Below, piece by piece: positions 31,560 to 41,205 of a DNA stretch of 57,462 bases; positions within the stretch are counted from its first letter, which is position 1, and each line of letters begins with the position of its first letter. The position numbers and the translations under genes were made by a program. Source of the stretch: Penium margaritaceum (taxonomy: Eukaryota; Streptophyta; Zygnematophyceae; Desmidiales; Peniaceae); contig SZWC01000560.1 of NCBI GenBank assembly GCA_023375785.1, forward strand, positions 313,291 through 370,752, read 5' to 3'. A model generated the notes under the pieces. The model was not told where the DNA came from. It did not search any database and saw nothing but the letters and a program-made list of their open reading frames with translations.

Positions 31560-32130
31560 TTAAAAAATGGCTTCAGTCGCTGATTAGCCAACGCCGACCA
31601 ACGTTCGTCACGCTCAACCTCGTCTTCTACAATTGCTACCGGTGTTTCGTACAGGATTACGCCCGAGTGTCAGTGCCTCTCTCCGTCCTCACTCGAAAAG
31701 AAAATGAGTGGCGGTGGGGAGACAGCAAACAAGAAGTGTTCACCGTTTTGCGGAACGCTCTGACCTCAATGCCAGCCCTACAATTAGCCGATCTAACGGT
31801 CCACTAAGTCTTGGCTACGAATGCCTCAGATTGAGTCATCGGCACGATCCTCCTACATGATTAGGGCAACGGAAGGCAAACGGTCACATGCATGTCAAGA
31901 GAACTGCGCGGACCAAACCTCAGCTATGCCGTACACAAGAAGGAAATGTTGGTAGTCGTATAGTAATTTAAGACGTGGCGGTGTTACTTGGAGTGTCGCC
32001 GATGCAGCCGGACGTCAGTTGATGTCAAATACAATGAATAGAGTTCCTCAAATCCATGTTGGAGTACAATATTGTGTACAAGGAAGGAGAAACCAACCAG
32101 GCAGATGTGCTCAGCCCCTGACCAGATCTG
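31560..32130 (+). pseudogene. G2 RNase H
   Basis: LVFYNCYRCFVQDYARVS, PLSVLTRKENEWRWGDSKQE and FTVLRNALTSMPALQLADL (31600-31807), then, past stops, TCMSRELRGPNLSYAVHKKE (about 31890-31950). This is the gypsy RT connection and RNase H domain. Confidence 0.8.
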
Positions 32131-32159
32131 ATGGCTGAGGCAGCAACGCTACAGTTGTA

Positions 32160-33060
32160 GTGAGATCCGTATCTCAAGCAGCTTTTCATGCGAGGCTATG
32201 ACCAGCATGGCGGATATGACAAGGCAAGTTTTTGGTACGACGGACCCTATTTGCAGCGACGATTCACTCACCAGGTGGTCGTTCCCTTGAACAATGAGCT
32301 TTGTCGCATGCTGCTCAAAGAATTCCACGACACAGGTCCAAGTGGACATAACATAGAAGACAAGACGTTGAAGAAACTGGTAAAGAATTACTGGTGGGAC
32401 AAAATGCAATCTGACGCAGCCAACTTCTCTTAATCTTGCAACAAGTGTGAGCGATGAAAATCCCCTTGCACACGGCCACCCGGACTCCTGCAACCGCTCC
32501 ACATTCTGACAGAACTGTGGAACGATATCTCCATGGACTTCGTCACAGGACTACAAGTCACACCCAAGGGGTATGACAAAATCCTTGTGGTCATCGACTG
32601 ATTTTCTAAAATGTCTCACTTTATATCAACTACGACCACCATCACCGCCAAAGGGACAGTGCGGTTGCTTCTAAACAACATCGTGCGGCTACATGGCATG
32701 CAAAAAATCATCAGGAGCGACAGGGATGATCAGTTTACCATTCATTTCTGGCGCAAAATGGTAACTCACTACAGCAGTCAGATCCAGCTATCGACGGTGG
32801 TACATCCTCAAACCGAAGGCCAAACCGAGCGGAGCAACCAAACGCTCGAACATATTTCCAAACATGGGAAGGATTGGGTGAAAAAATCCCTACCACCTTA
32901 ATCGGGTATAATTCAGTGATACTTCACAGCCAAGGAAACATTCCCGCCGTTGACGTACAATGCCACGAATTTTCCAGCATATGTGATGAGACATGGCAGA
33001 CACTTGTGAAGACACAAGCGGTGATGAAATGAGCAGCTGGCCAACATCGCAGCGACGGTG
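32160..33060 (+). pseudogene. G2 integrase zinc finger and core
   Basis: LLKEFHDTGPSGHNIEDKTL and KNYWWDKMQ (32188-32433) form the HHCC region. ISMDFVTGL near 32530, DRDDQFTIHFWRK (second catalytic Asp kept) and VHPQTEGQTERSNQTLEH (32611-32901) form the core. Stops separate the parts. Confidence 0.85.
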
Positions 33061-33089
33061 TTTTCACCACCGGCAACAAAGTTCTTCTC

Positions 33090-33527
33090 AGCTTGACCAA
33101 CATCAAACTCCGTGGAGCCGACTATTCGAAGCTCAAACCCTGATGATTAGGACCATTTGAGAATGAGCGAATGCAAACCCCCGTTGTTGCACAAATCAGA
33201 ATCCCTGACAGGATACACATTCATCCGGTGTTTCATATCAGCAGACCTAAGCACTACCAAGACCACAGAGAGAACTTCCTTGGTAGGGATATACCTCCCC
33301 CTCCTCCTGTACAAGTGGACAATGACACGGAATACGTCATCGAGGATATCCTCGGTCATCGACACCATGAAAAAACAACAAAATATCTTGTAAAGTGGAA
33401 AGGCTACGATGCCACGCATAACTGCTGGGAACCCTACGACAGCCTCCGAGATGTTGATCACCTAATTGCTGGCTATAACATCTGTCACCGGACTTCATCT
33501 GTACGAGCACCGGGGCGTCTCGACTAA
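33090..33527 (+). pseudogene. G2 integrase C-terminus with well-preserved chromodomain
   Basis: The frame 33171-33527 reads QIRIPDRIHIHPVFHISRPK (GPY/F end), a Pro-rich spacer VPPPPPVQ-like, then EYVIEDILGHRHHEKTTKYL, VKWKGYDATHNCWEPYD and SLRDVDHLI. The Tyr/Trp positions that form the methyl-lysine cage in chromodomains are present. This is the cleanest chromodomain in the window. Confidence 0.85.
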
Positions 33528-33538
33528 AAGGGGAGAAG

Positions 33539-34090
33539 TGTCACATACTAGTCGTACACGAGTCCCTAACTTTCCGAGCGGGCAACTTTTTCCATTACAC
33601 AAATAGCCCACCATGTTTTGCGACCTCATTTTTTTGCCCTGACGGTCAAGGAAGATTTGACCAATTGCCCTCACCCTTCGGCAAACTTTCTGCATTTTCT
33701 GACGACTTCAACCACTTCCAAGAATCCACGACCGAAGTGTCATGACCTTTCGGTCGGCTACTCGACGCATCAAGACACATCTCGATTAATACAGATGCAT
33801 CTCGCATCTTCACCATTGATCCTTGAAACCCCCTGAGTTCTCGGCAAAGCTTCTCGAATCCGACCACTCACGACGTGACTCCACACGCGTCACTCCACAA
33901 TCTACTCAACGACCCTGACTATGCCTCATTCACAACTCGACATATTCATGTATATGTTTGACCATTTCGACACTTTTCATCCAAGTACAGCTACCGCTAA
34001 TCCTAAATTGCTCAAGTATCCCAAATTCTCAATTGTGTTCTGTCTCGCACCTTCTACCTGTTCACCATCTACGCTCCGTTCGGCATAACA
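33539..34090 (+). repeat. 3' LTR of G2
   Basis: 552 bases from TGTCACATACTAGTCG to TTCGGCATAACA, preceded by polypurine tract AAAAGGGGAGAAG. Confidence 0.9.
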
Positions 34091-34174
34091 CCAAGAACCA
34101 TCACAAGCAACACAGATAGTCGATTTACGAGCCGTTTCTAGCACGGACTAATGAATTGCTACGATAGTTGGATT
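34091..34174 (+). pseudogene. G0 integrase core, part 2
   Basis: PRTITSNTDSRFTSRF, then MNCYDSWI, continuing the sense of 22010-22166 with the second catalytic Asp region changed. It ends GGATT at the LTR of G3. Confidence 0.75.
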
Positions 34175-34725
34175 TGTTATGTACCACAGGTACATGAGTC
34201 CTTAATCTCTCTGAGTGGTGATTTCTATAGTTACATAGACATCCCCTAGCGTTACAGGACAACAATAATCACTCTGACGTTTGAGGGAAAACTGGCCAAT
34301 CACCCCCGCCTCTAGTAAATCTTCCCGAACCTTGTGACAACTTCGACCACTGTCACGAATCTACGACAGAAGTGTCACGACCTTTTGGTCAGCTTCTCGA
34401 CGCATGAGACGAATCTGGATTTGTAAAGATGCATCTCGCATGTTCACTGTCAATTCTTGAAGACCCTCAAGTTCTCCGCGAAGCTTCTCAAATTCGACGA
34501 ATCATGACGCGACTCTACAAGCGTCGCTTGACAATTAACCCAATGACCCCGACTATGTCTCATTCGTAACTTGACACTTTTGCATATGTATGTTCAATCA
34601 TTTTGACACTTTTCATGGAAGTACACTTAAACGCTAATTACAAATTGAGCGTGTCTCAAATTCTAAATCGTGTTCTGCCTTGTAACCTCTACCTGTTCAC
34701 CATCTACGTTCTGTTCGGCACAACA
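34175..34725 (+). repeat. 5' LTR of G3
   Basis: 551 bases, TGTTATGTACCACAGG to TTCGGCACAACA, aligning with the G1 and G2 LTRs. Confidence 0.9.
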
Positions 34726-34727
34726 CT

Positions 34728-34739
34728 TGGTGTAAGAGT
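34728..34739 (+). other. Primer-binding site of G3
   Basis: TGGTGTAAGAGT, a decayed form (9 of 12) of the tRNA-iMet complement at the expected place. Confidence 0.7.
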
Positions 34740-34899
34740 ATAGCCGCGCTTGAGAGGCATCCGACTATTTTACCTATTTGGATGACTACCTCGCACAAGC
34801 CGTCGGCGCATCTTGCACGTCAAGACTTTGCAGACCTCGCGACTACAATGTGAGGCAAGCGAGCGCAACCGACGACCAGCAGCTGGTCATCGACGATGA

Positions 34900-36090
34900 C
34901 TTCAACGATGGAGGAGCAGAACATACCTATGCATACAAACCCTGAAATGACAGCGGACGCTTGCGTGGCAGGCTATGCGGCAGCTTGATTGACCCCTACG
35001 GGTCCGACGACCAATCCAGTCACGAATCCAACGGGGGTAAGCCAGCCGCCCCTACCGATAGCGTGAACGACGGCAACAGGAATGACAAGTGGCACTGGAC
35101 AACATGCGCAGACCAACAAAGAACTGGTGAACCAAATCTCCGTACTTGAAGGGATCAAAAGTCATCTCCTCTAACAGCTCAACATCGTGATGGATGCCAT
35201 TTGCAACGCAAGCGCATGGGGAAGCGGTGCTCGTCAAGAGAAACTACCAAATCTCAAGCGAGCCCAAGATTTTTCCGGCTCCACCTGAACCATTCGATCT
35301 TGCAAATTCAGAAGGACCAGCGGTTTGGATGTGGCTGACGAGTTTGGAGGTGTATTTCACCGCTATTGGGGTCATTGAAGAACAAAAAAAATTGACCTCA
35401 CGGCCACACTTTTGCGTGGTACGGTGCTAGGTTCGTGGTCAGACCCAAAGACCACCGACAGAAGGAGACCGGCTAGGCTTCATCAATGGTCAACGGCGCC
35501 TGTCTCATATCGCCTATAGCAGGCGTTCTACCCTTGGAGCAGATCAATCCGCAGTGGCAAGACGCGCTAACGCCACCAACTGACTGGAATGGGTTCTCGC
35601 GCTCAAGGCCCGCACAATTTAGACGACTAAACAAAAACTCCGACGCACAGTACAAGCTTTAGCATCTCTGTCAACAGTCCAGTGTGACAGAGTATATGTG
35701 CAAGATTATCACTGGTGCATACATCGCCCCTGAAAAACTCTGTTTTCACTACAAAAACAACCTCAAGTGAGATATCTGGCAAGCAATTTCCATTTTCAAA
35801 ACCCAAAATGATCGCAGCAGCAAAAAGGATCGATAGCGCCGACTACAATGCTAGGATCAAGGAATCCTATGACTCATAACCTCCTAAACACAATCATTGT
35901 GGAAACGGAAAAAGCCAATCGGGGGACTCCTGGACGCCAATGGAAGTTGATGCCATCAACTAGAGAGCCACACGAAGCTCGTACAACTACGGAAAATTTG
36001 GACACATGGCTTGCAACTGTCGAAGCAAGCAGCAGACCAAAAAGGGAGGGAAGTCGCAAGAAAACAAGTTGGAAAATGGAAAATGGAAGG
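34900..36090 (+). pseudogene. gag: G3 gag
   Basis: Pieces match G1/G2 gag: EPKIFPAPPEPFDLANSEG and VWMWLTSLEVYFTAIGV (35194-35430). Later, EVDAIN, a stop, and SYNYGKFGHMACNCRSK near 35990, a knuckle whose first two Cys have become Ser and Tyr. Stops and frameshifts throughout. Confidence 0.7.
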
Positions 36091-36209
36091 AGTGAAAGGC
36101 GCCTCTTTTATCTGCACGGAGCGATTTGCGTCAAATGATCGCCCGTCTGAATGGTCTACATTGGTGCAAAGGATTAATGAGATCGCATAGTTTGGCAAGG
36201 GGTACAGGG

Positions 36210-36600
36210 ATGCAAGAGTCATAGAATTGTACCGGCACTATTGGATGGAGGAGCTTATCACAGTTTTGTGAGCAACAACATGGTTCACAATCTGGGTTTG
36301 CAGACTGAACCAGGGATGTTTGAAGGAAAAGCCGTCAACGAGACATTGCAAATACAAAGACTCCGAGAACCACTGTGACTACAATTGGTAGATCTACATG
36401 ATGTAACGGTCTGGAGGTCCTGTCCAATGAGTGACCACAAAATCATTCTCGGACGAGATATCCTCTACCGACTCAATTTGTTGGTCGACTACAACAAGGA
36501 CAACGTCTACATGGAAATTGACGGTACTAAACGACAAATTCCGTGTATGGGAAGGAAGATGATAGCAGAAGTAATTGGGGTGGAAATAGCAGTATAAGCT
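36210..36600 (+). pseudogene. G3 aspartic protease
   Basis: VPALLDGGAYHSFVS near 36226 carries D-G-G. The well-preserved second half (36385-36597) reads LHDVTVWRSCPMSDHKII, LGRDILYRLNLLVDY and KRQIPCMGRKM, the ILGxD flap-side motif of gypsy proteases. One frameshift or more separates the halves. Confidence 0.8.
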
Positions 36601-36689
36601 GTGGTAGCCAAAAAGGCGACAACCTATGGAGCCGATATCGCTCAACATGGCGAAGTACTGTATGTAACGAGGAGCTACTTGCGTGGCTC

Positions 36690-37480
36690 ATATACCTTGA
36701 GCCAATGGAAGAAGCGGAGGTTGTAGCATCTGACTCGTCATCCTCATCAGTATCATCAGCCTCATTGGCATCAACAAAGTTTGTGATGGTACCCGAAGAG
36801 TTTGCACCACTCATCCAAGAGTTTGCGGGCTTCTTCCTCGATGACCTCATGAGAACCCTACTACCTCAACGAGACATCGACCATCACATCGAGCTGAAAC
36901 CGTGCAGCCAACCCTCGATCTGAGGGGCCTATCGGATGAGTGATAATGAGCTGATCAAGGTGAAACAGATGCTCGAAAACATGCGTGGTCATGGGTTCAT
37001 CCCCCCATCCACGTCACCATACGGCACACAAGTACTGTTCGTCAAAACAAAAACTAGTGAGATGTGGATGTGCGTGGATTATTGGGCATTGAACGACGCT
37101 ACCATCAAGAAATGCTACCCTCTTCCCCAAGCTGAAAAACTTCTCGACCAACTCCGAGAAGCTCAAATTTTCTCCAAAATCGACTTGCGCAGCTGCTATC
37201 ACCAAATACGCGTGGCAGATGCCGACATCGAGAAGACGACGTTTCAAACTTACTACGAGTAGTTCGAGTTCATGGTAATGCCATTTAGACTCACGATTAT
37301 GCAAGCGACGTTCATGGCAGCAATGAACAAAAATTTTCGACCATGCCTTGATGATTGCGTCATGGTATACCTCGACGACATTCTGGTGTACAGCCGCACC
37401 CTGGAGGAGCATGATGGACAACTTTGAAAAGTTCTTAAAGTTTTACAAAGAGAGAAAATTTTCAGACAACTCTCAAAGGG
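36690..37480 (+). pseudogene. pol: G3 reverse transcriptase
   Basis: An acidic linker (AEVVASDSSSSSVSS), then EEFAPLIQEFAGFF and [10 protein letters not shown] lead into the frame 36936-37262: GFIPPSTSPYGTQVLFVK, MWMCVDYWALNDATIKK, LLDQLREAQIFSKIDL and SCYHQIRV. The catalytic VYLDDILVYS near 37370 is intact but in another frame after a stop at 37260. Confidence 0.85.
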
Positions 37481-37554
37481 TGAGTTCAGTCGCCGCTCGA
37501 TGGAGTTTTTGGGTCACATCATCAACTGCGGACGGATCATCGTGAATCCAAAAA

Positions 37555-38180
37555 ACGTTGCAGCAGCCGCTGATTGGCCGACACAGACCAACATTCAAGA
37601 CATTTGAATTTTCCTTGGATTTTGCAAATACTATCGGCCTTTCGTACGGGATTATGCCCGAGTCTCAGTGCCTCTTTCCAAACTCACTCGAGAGAAATGA
37701 GTGGCGGTGGGGACACAACAAACAAGAAGTGTTCACTACTTTGCAGAATGCTCTAACCTCGGTGCCAGCCCTACGATTAGCCGATCCAACGGTTGACTAC
37801 GTCATGGCTACAGACACTTTAGACCGAGCCATCGACGAAGTCATCCTACAAGACCACGGCAACGGCAAGCAACCAGTCGCATACATGTCTCAAGAATTGC
37901 GAGGACCAGAACTCAAATACGTCATACACGAGGAAGAAACGATGGCATTTGTACATGCATTTCAGACATGGCGGTGATATCTTGAGTGCGGCAAATGGAG
38001 CATGCATACCGACCACCATGCACTCAAACATCTGAAGACACAGCCGAGCCTCAGTCAACATCAAACCCGATGGATGGAGTTACTCATATCCGGGTTCGAC
38101 TATGATATTGAGTACCGGCAAAGAAAAATCAATCAAGCCAATACATTCAGCCGCCAACCAGATTTGATGGCTTAGGTTGC
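37555..38180 (+). pseudogene. G3 RNase H
   Basis: The frame 37558-37977 reads ERNEWRWGHNKQEVFTTLQ, NALTSVPALRLADPTV and QPVAYMSQELRGPELKYVIH. Further on, HTDHHALKHLKTQPSLSQHQ and QANTFSRQPDLMA end the domain. Only a few stops are present, so this is one of the better-kept domains. Confidence 0.85.
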
Positions 38181-38230
38181 AACGCTACAGCGACATCGAG
38201 ATCCGTATCTGAGGCGAATGTTTGCACGAG

Positions 38231-38950
38231 TGTAGCGGGAGGGCCGGTTCGGCCCTCCCTCCTTGCTCAAGCGAGGGGTGGTTGCGCACCACCCCTTGCA
38301 TCAGCGAGGGCTGGCCGGCGGCCAGCACTTTCCTGGCCGCTGGCCAGCACGCCGGCGGTCAGCTTGATGGCTGGCGGCCGGCCAAGCAACCGGCCGGCCA
38401 CCAGCCGGCCAGCCGCCAGCCGCCGATCGTGGCCTCAGCCCGATCGGTGGCTGAGGGGCCACGAGGGCCTCGAGGGTGAGGCCTCGTGGCCTCGTGCCCT
38501 CGCCCTCCCCTCGCCCTCCTTGCAAGCGAGCAAGCGAGGACGAGGGATAGGGGGAGCGAGGGTGAGAGCGGGGATGAGGGAAGTGCACGAGAGAAGTCGG
38601 CGTAAAATCTCCGATCGTGCCTCGCACACGACGATTTTGTGCCAACGCGTCAAAAACAAAACTCAAGTTCGTTTCAGATGAACTATGGGTTTTTCAAAAC
38701 CAGAAAACTCGTGCGAACGCACGAGTTCGAGGTCAAAACCAACGGTTTGGGTTCCAAAACCAGGGGTAAGGTTAAAAATAGAAATGGGCCTCCAGAGACT
38801 TGAGATATTTGAGTCTCCTTGCTCTGGGTCGTTGTTGAAGACTGCCCCTCAGTCCTACGAAGGAGGTAAACCCCTGACGCCGACTGAGAATGCCTTTCTG
38901 TGAACTCCGCGATGACTTCAGAGCAAGAGCTGGAGACACGATCCGTTACA
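38231..38950 (+). repeat. 5' LTR of E
   Basis: Its first 200 bases are very GC-rich with many GGCCGGC/CCGGCC words in both orientations, able to fold into hairpins. It is followed by GAG/CTC-rich and then moderate sequence. ORFs in it are composition artefacts. Confidence 0.92.
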
Positions 38951-38951
38951 G

Positions 38952-38967
38952 TGGTTCTCAGAGCCAG
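38952..38967 (+). other. Variant tRNA-iMet primer-binding site of E
   Basis: TGGTTCTCAGAGCCAG begins two bases after the LTR end. Against TGGTATCAGAGCCAG it has one substitution and one inserted base, leaving TCAGAGCCAG perfect. Assignment to tRNA-iMet is likely but the insertion is unusual. Confidence 0.6.
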
Positions 38968-39794
38968 ATGACCCCCATGAGTAAGGGCTTGACGGAAACG
39001 ACGGCTACGCCATATACACAACGCCGCCGGCAGCTGCAAGCAGCAATAGAAACACCAAAGGGGTATACGGCGTCCACACTAATCTGTTTCAAGTGCCAAA
39101 AAGTGTGTTTGAAAGCTCTTGAAGAGCTCTACTTCAACCTCCCAACTTCTTTTGGCTTCTTCTTCACCCCAGGGAGCTAAGTGGACTTTTCTTGGACGGG
39201 ATGGGGAGTGTCCACCCCCCAAACCACCAATTTGCCCCCATTTCCAAGGTTTCCTCCCCCCATCTTCAACAAGGTCAAGGGCTCTCACGGCCTGAAACAC
39301 CTTAGAAAGAGGGAGGACGACACCTTGAGGACTTTTGGCGGCCTCCCAAACGCCGCCTACTTAAGGAGGACACTGCCAAGGGGTGCGAGACGCGCGAAGA
39401 AGACTCAAAGGGAGGCCAAGGAAGACAAGAAGACCGGAGGAAGACAAAGAAGTTAGGATAGGGAGTTAATGAGTTGCTAGGACATATCATTCCCTTCTTA
39501 CTCTTTGTCCTAGCTTTGTGAGCGGTACTTACACTTCTTGTTATTCCCTTGTATTGTAATTTTCTGTTTTCCTACATCCTAGTTGCTACCAAGTGCCGTG
39601 AGTCTCGGCTTAGGAAGTCTAGCTTTCAAAATCCACACCCTTGCGCCGATGTAGCGGCCTAGGAAAACAGAAATTGAATCTACAAATGCCTCACTGATCG
39701 TGAGAGCAAGGAGGTTGTGGGAGGCGATCCTTCCCCAACGTTGTGGGGTGATCCCCCACAACAACTTCCACGTGCTAGTTGCACGGACAACAAG
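38968..39794 (+). other. E leader, no clear gene
   Basis: About 830 bases with short frames only (38890-39180, 39181-39456). A purine-rich AAGACAAGAAGACCGGAGGA region lies near 39420. Nothing recognised. Confidence 0.5.
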
Positions 39795-40020
39795 ATGGCA
39801 AGTGTGGGACCGTCGAAGACCAACAAGGGCAAGGTGGTGATGGCCTCACCATGCGCCCTCGGCGGACTCAAAGTCTTGGGAGCCGTCGCCGCGAGCACGG
39901 TTGCCAAACCAAAGGCAACCGTACCGCCAAAGGCAACCGACGCAAACCTCGGCAACACCGAGAACCGTGCAAAGGCCGCAAAATTATTTGATGAGAACGT
40001 CGACGCGCACGTGTGCGACC
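39795..40020 (+). CDS. gag: E gag, N-terminal part (before insertion of B)
   Basis: ATG 39795 starts MASVGPSKTNKGKVVMASPC; the frame is open upstream to 39717 but only from a GTG. It runs basic and Ala/Lys-rich to VCD at 40019, where CGACC and the B LTR begin. Removing B and one copy of CGACC brings the frame exactly into the frame at 44074 (MDNGMEENLPEEDPDEE). So this is the amino end of gag cut by B. The N-terminal part has no recognised domain. Confidence 0.7.
40016..40020. repeat. Target-site duplication CGACC of B (left)
   Basis: CGACC directly precedes the B 5' LTR and is repeated directly after the 3' LTR at 44061-44065. Confidence 0.9.
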
Positions 40021-40720
40021 TGTTGGAATGATGCTCCTCACCATGGCAGGAGTGACTCCAAAAAGGAACACCAAAAAGACAAGCCTTAGTGGCTTAGTGG
40101 TTAATGGTGTCCACCTCTAGAGGCAGGGGCCCGGGTTCAAGTCCCACAAGATGAAATTATGCCCTGCCTCAAGGGAGATGGAAAATAGATGCCAGGAAGC
40201 TAGCTCAACCTCTAGAGTTCCTCTTTAAGTTTCTAGAAAGCCAGGTGAGGGTCCAGGAAGGTGGCACACCTTCTAGAAGGGGTGACTTGTCCTACAAGGC
40301 ATCTAGAGGTGTCTTGGTCTTCTGGACACCTTCCCTCCTACTAGAAGCACGCTGAGGAGTCTAGGAAGGGGCAGAAGCTTCTAGAGGAGGGAAGGGATTC
40401 CTTCCTAGGTGGGAAAAGGACAGCCTACCAAGGAGCACTCTAGAAGCCATAGAATCTGCTAGGAAGCTCCAAATCGGGCATGCTTTGGTGTTCTGGAAAG
40501 CTTAGATCAGTGGCAATAAAGTTCCACTACTTGTGAGCCTTGATCAAGTGTACATTCCCAATCAATTGACGCCAAAACTATTGCCTCACTCTCTGACCAG
40601 CTTTTTGCCATCCTTGGAACCAGTTGCCTCCACAGTTTCAATCTCTCCAAAAACAGTTGGTGGTGTGAACCAGCCACTGCTAGGGACCCTCCAAGGTGCA
40701 CAGTCACCCTCAGGCCAACA
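40021..40720 (+). repeat. 5' LTR of B
   Basis: 700 bases, TGTTGG...CCAACA (perfect 6-bp terminal inverted repeat). Contains the Pol III box pair at 40090-40144 and many TCTAGA(A/G) words. Confidence 0.95.
40090..40144 (+). promoter_or_regulatory. tRNA-like Pol III A box and B box within the B LTR
   Basis: TGGCTTAGTGG (40090-40100) fits the A-box consensus TRGYNNARNNGG. GGTTCAAGTCC (40134-40144) fits the B-box consensus GGTTCRANTCC. They are 33 bases apart, within the range for tRNA genes and tRNA-derived SINEs. The T-arm stem is only partly paired (three G-C pairs, two mismatches) and no acceptor stem is evident, so this is not a functional tRNA gene. The 3' LTR has the same pair. Confidence 0.65.
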
Positions 40721-40722
40721 AA

Positions 40723-40737
40723 GGGTTATGGGCCCAC
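40723..40737 (+). other. Half-tRNA primer-binding site of B
   Basis: GGGTTATGGGCCCAC is complementary to GTGGGCCCATAACCC, the anticodon stem-loop of initiator tRNA-Met (anticodon CAT inside). It starts two bases after the LTR. Drosophila copia and yeast Ty5 use this region of a cleaved tRNA-iMet as primer. Element D has the same motif. Confidence 0.8.
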
Positions 40738-40788
40738 GCCTCTAAGGGGCTCAAAGCCAACTTGATTTCACGCTCTCAACAGCAAGAC

Positions 40789-41178
40789 ATGGCAACTAGC
40801 AAGCAAGAGAGCAGCCGCGCTGTCCTTAAGTTTGATGGGATAGGCTTTGCCTTGTGGAGGTGGCAGTTTGAGGTCTTCCTCGACGACAAGGGACTGCTTG
40901 AGCTCGTAAAAGGTGATGAGACTGCTCCGCCGGAGAATGCAACGGCTGAGGTGAAGGAAGCATACAAGAAGCGCAAAAAAAAGGCATTGGCGCTCCTTGT
41001 GTCCGCGTTATGCCCACCACAACTTGGGCACATCCAAGGATGTACCCTGGCCGCGGACGCATGGTCAAAACTCTGCTCCATCTACCAATCAAGCAACCTT
41101 GCCATTCAGCTCTTCATCTTCAAACGGCTCTTCACCCTCCAAGCCAACGAAAGCGACAACATCATGGAGATCATGTAG
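40789..41178 (+). CDS. gag: B gag, N-terminal part up to in-frame TAG
   Basis: ATG 40789 (MATSKQESSRAVLKFDGIGF) opens a 129-codon frame. The ATG at 40696 is in frame but lies in the LTR and is not used here. Residues show a copia gag/UBN2-like region: FALWRWQFEVFLDDKGL, EVKEAYKKRKKKALALLVSA and GCTLAADAWSKLCSIYQSS, as in plant copia gag. The TAG at 41176-41178 is followed by CAG ATT in the same frame, and gag continues. The stop is either a CAG-to-TAG change (original probably M-Q-Q-I-E-S) or a readthrough point. Without the stop gag and pol form one polyprotein. Confidence 0.85.
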   Translation: MATSKQESSRAVLKFDGIGFALWRWQFEVFLDDKGLLELVKGDETAPPENATAEVKEAYKKRKKKALALLVSALCPPQLGHIQGCTLAADAWSKLCSIYQSSNLAIQLFIFKRLFTLQANESDNIMEIM

Positions 41179-41205
41179 CAGATTGAGTCCCTCGCAGCGG
41201 AGTGC

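Larger units (their letters stand above)
26612..34090 (+). mobile_element. Element G2: chromovirus nested in the G1 3' LTR
   Basis: 5' LTR in two parts (26612-26796 and 28297-28671) split by a 1.5-kb insert, perfect primer site, gag, protease, RT, RNase H, integrase, chromodomain and a 552-bp 3' LTR (33539-34090). This is the only G copy with every pol domain present. All frames carry stops or shifts, and the RT catalytic motif reads YLDK. The 3' LTR is followed by CCAAG, which matches the flank left of G1 rather than G2's own left flank. Confidence 0.85.

Noticed and set aside
38222..38666. Ala/Gly/Pro-rich ORFs in the E LTRs (also at 50032-50686)
   Set aside because: GC-rich LTR sequence open in several frames on both strands, with no conserved frame between the two LTRs.
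39717..39794. Extended E gag start at 39717
   Set aside because: There is no ATG at this position (it reads GTG). The first in-frame ATG is 39795.
40084..40150. Functional tRNA gene
   Set aside because: Only A and B boxes are good. The T stem has mismatches and no acceptor stem or complete cloverleaf could be drawn.
40696..40788. Upstream ATG at 40696 as the B gag start
   Set aside because: It is inside the LTR end and primer site. ATG 40789 begins the stretch that resembles copia gag.
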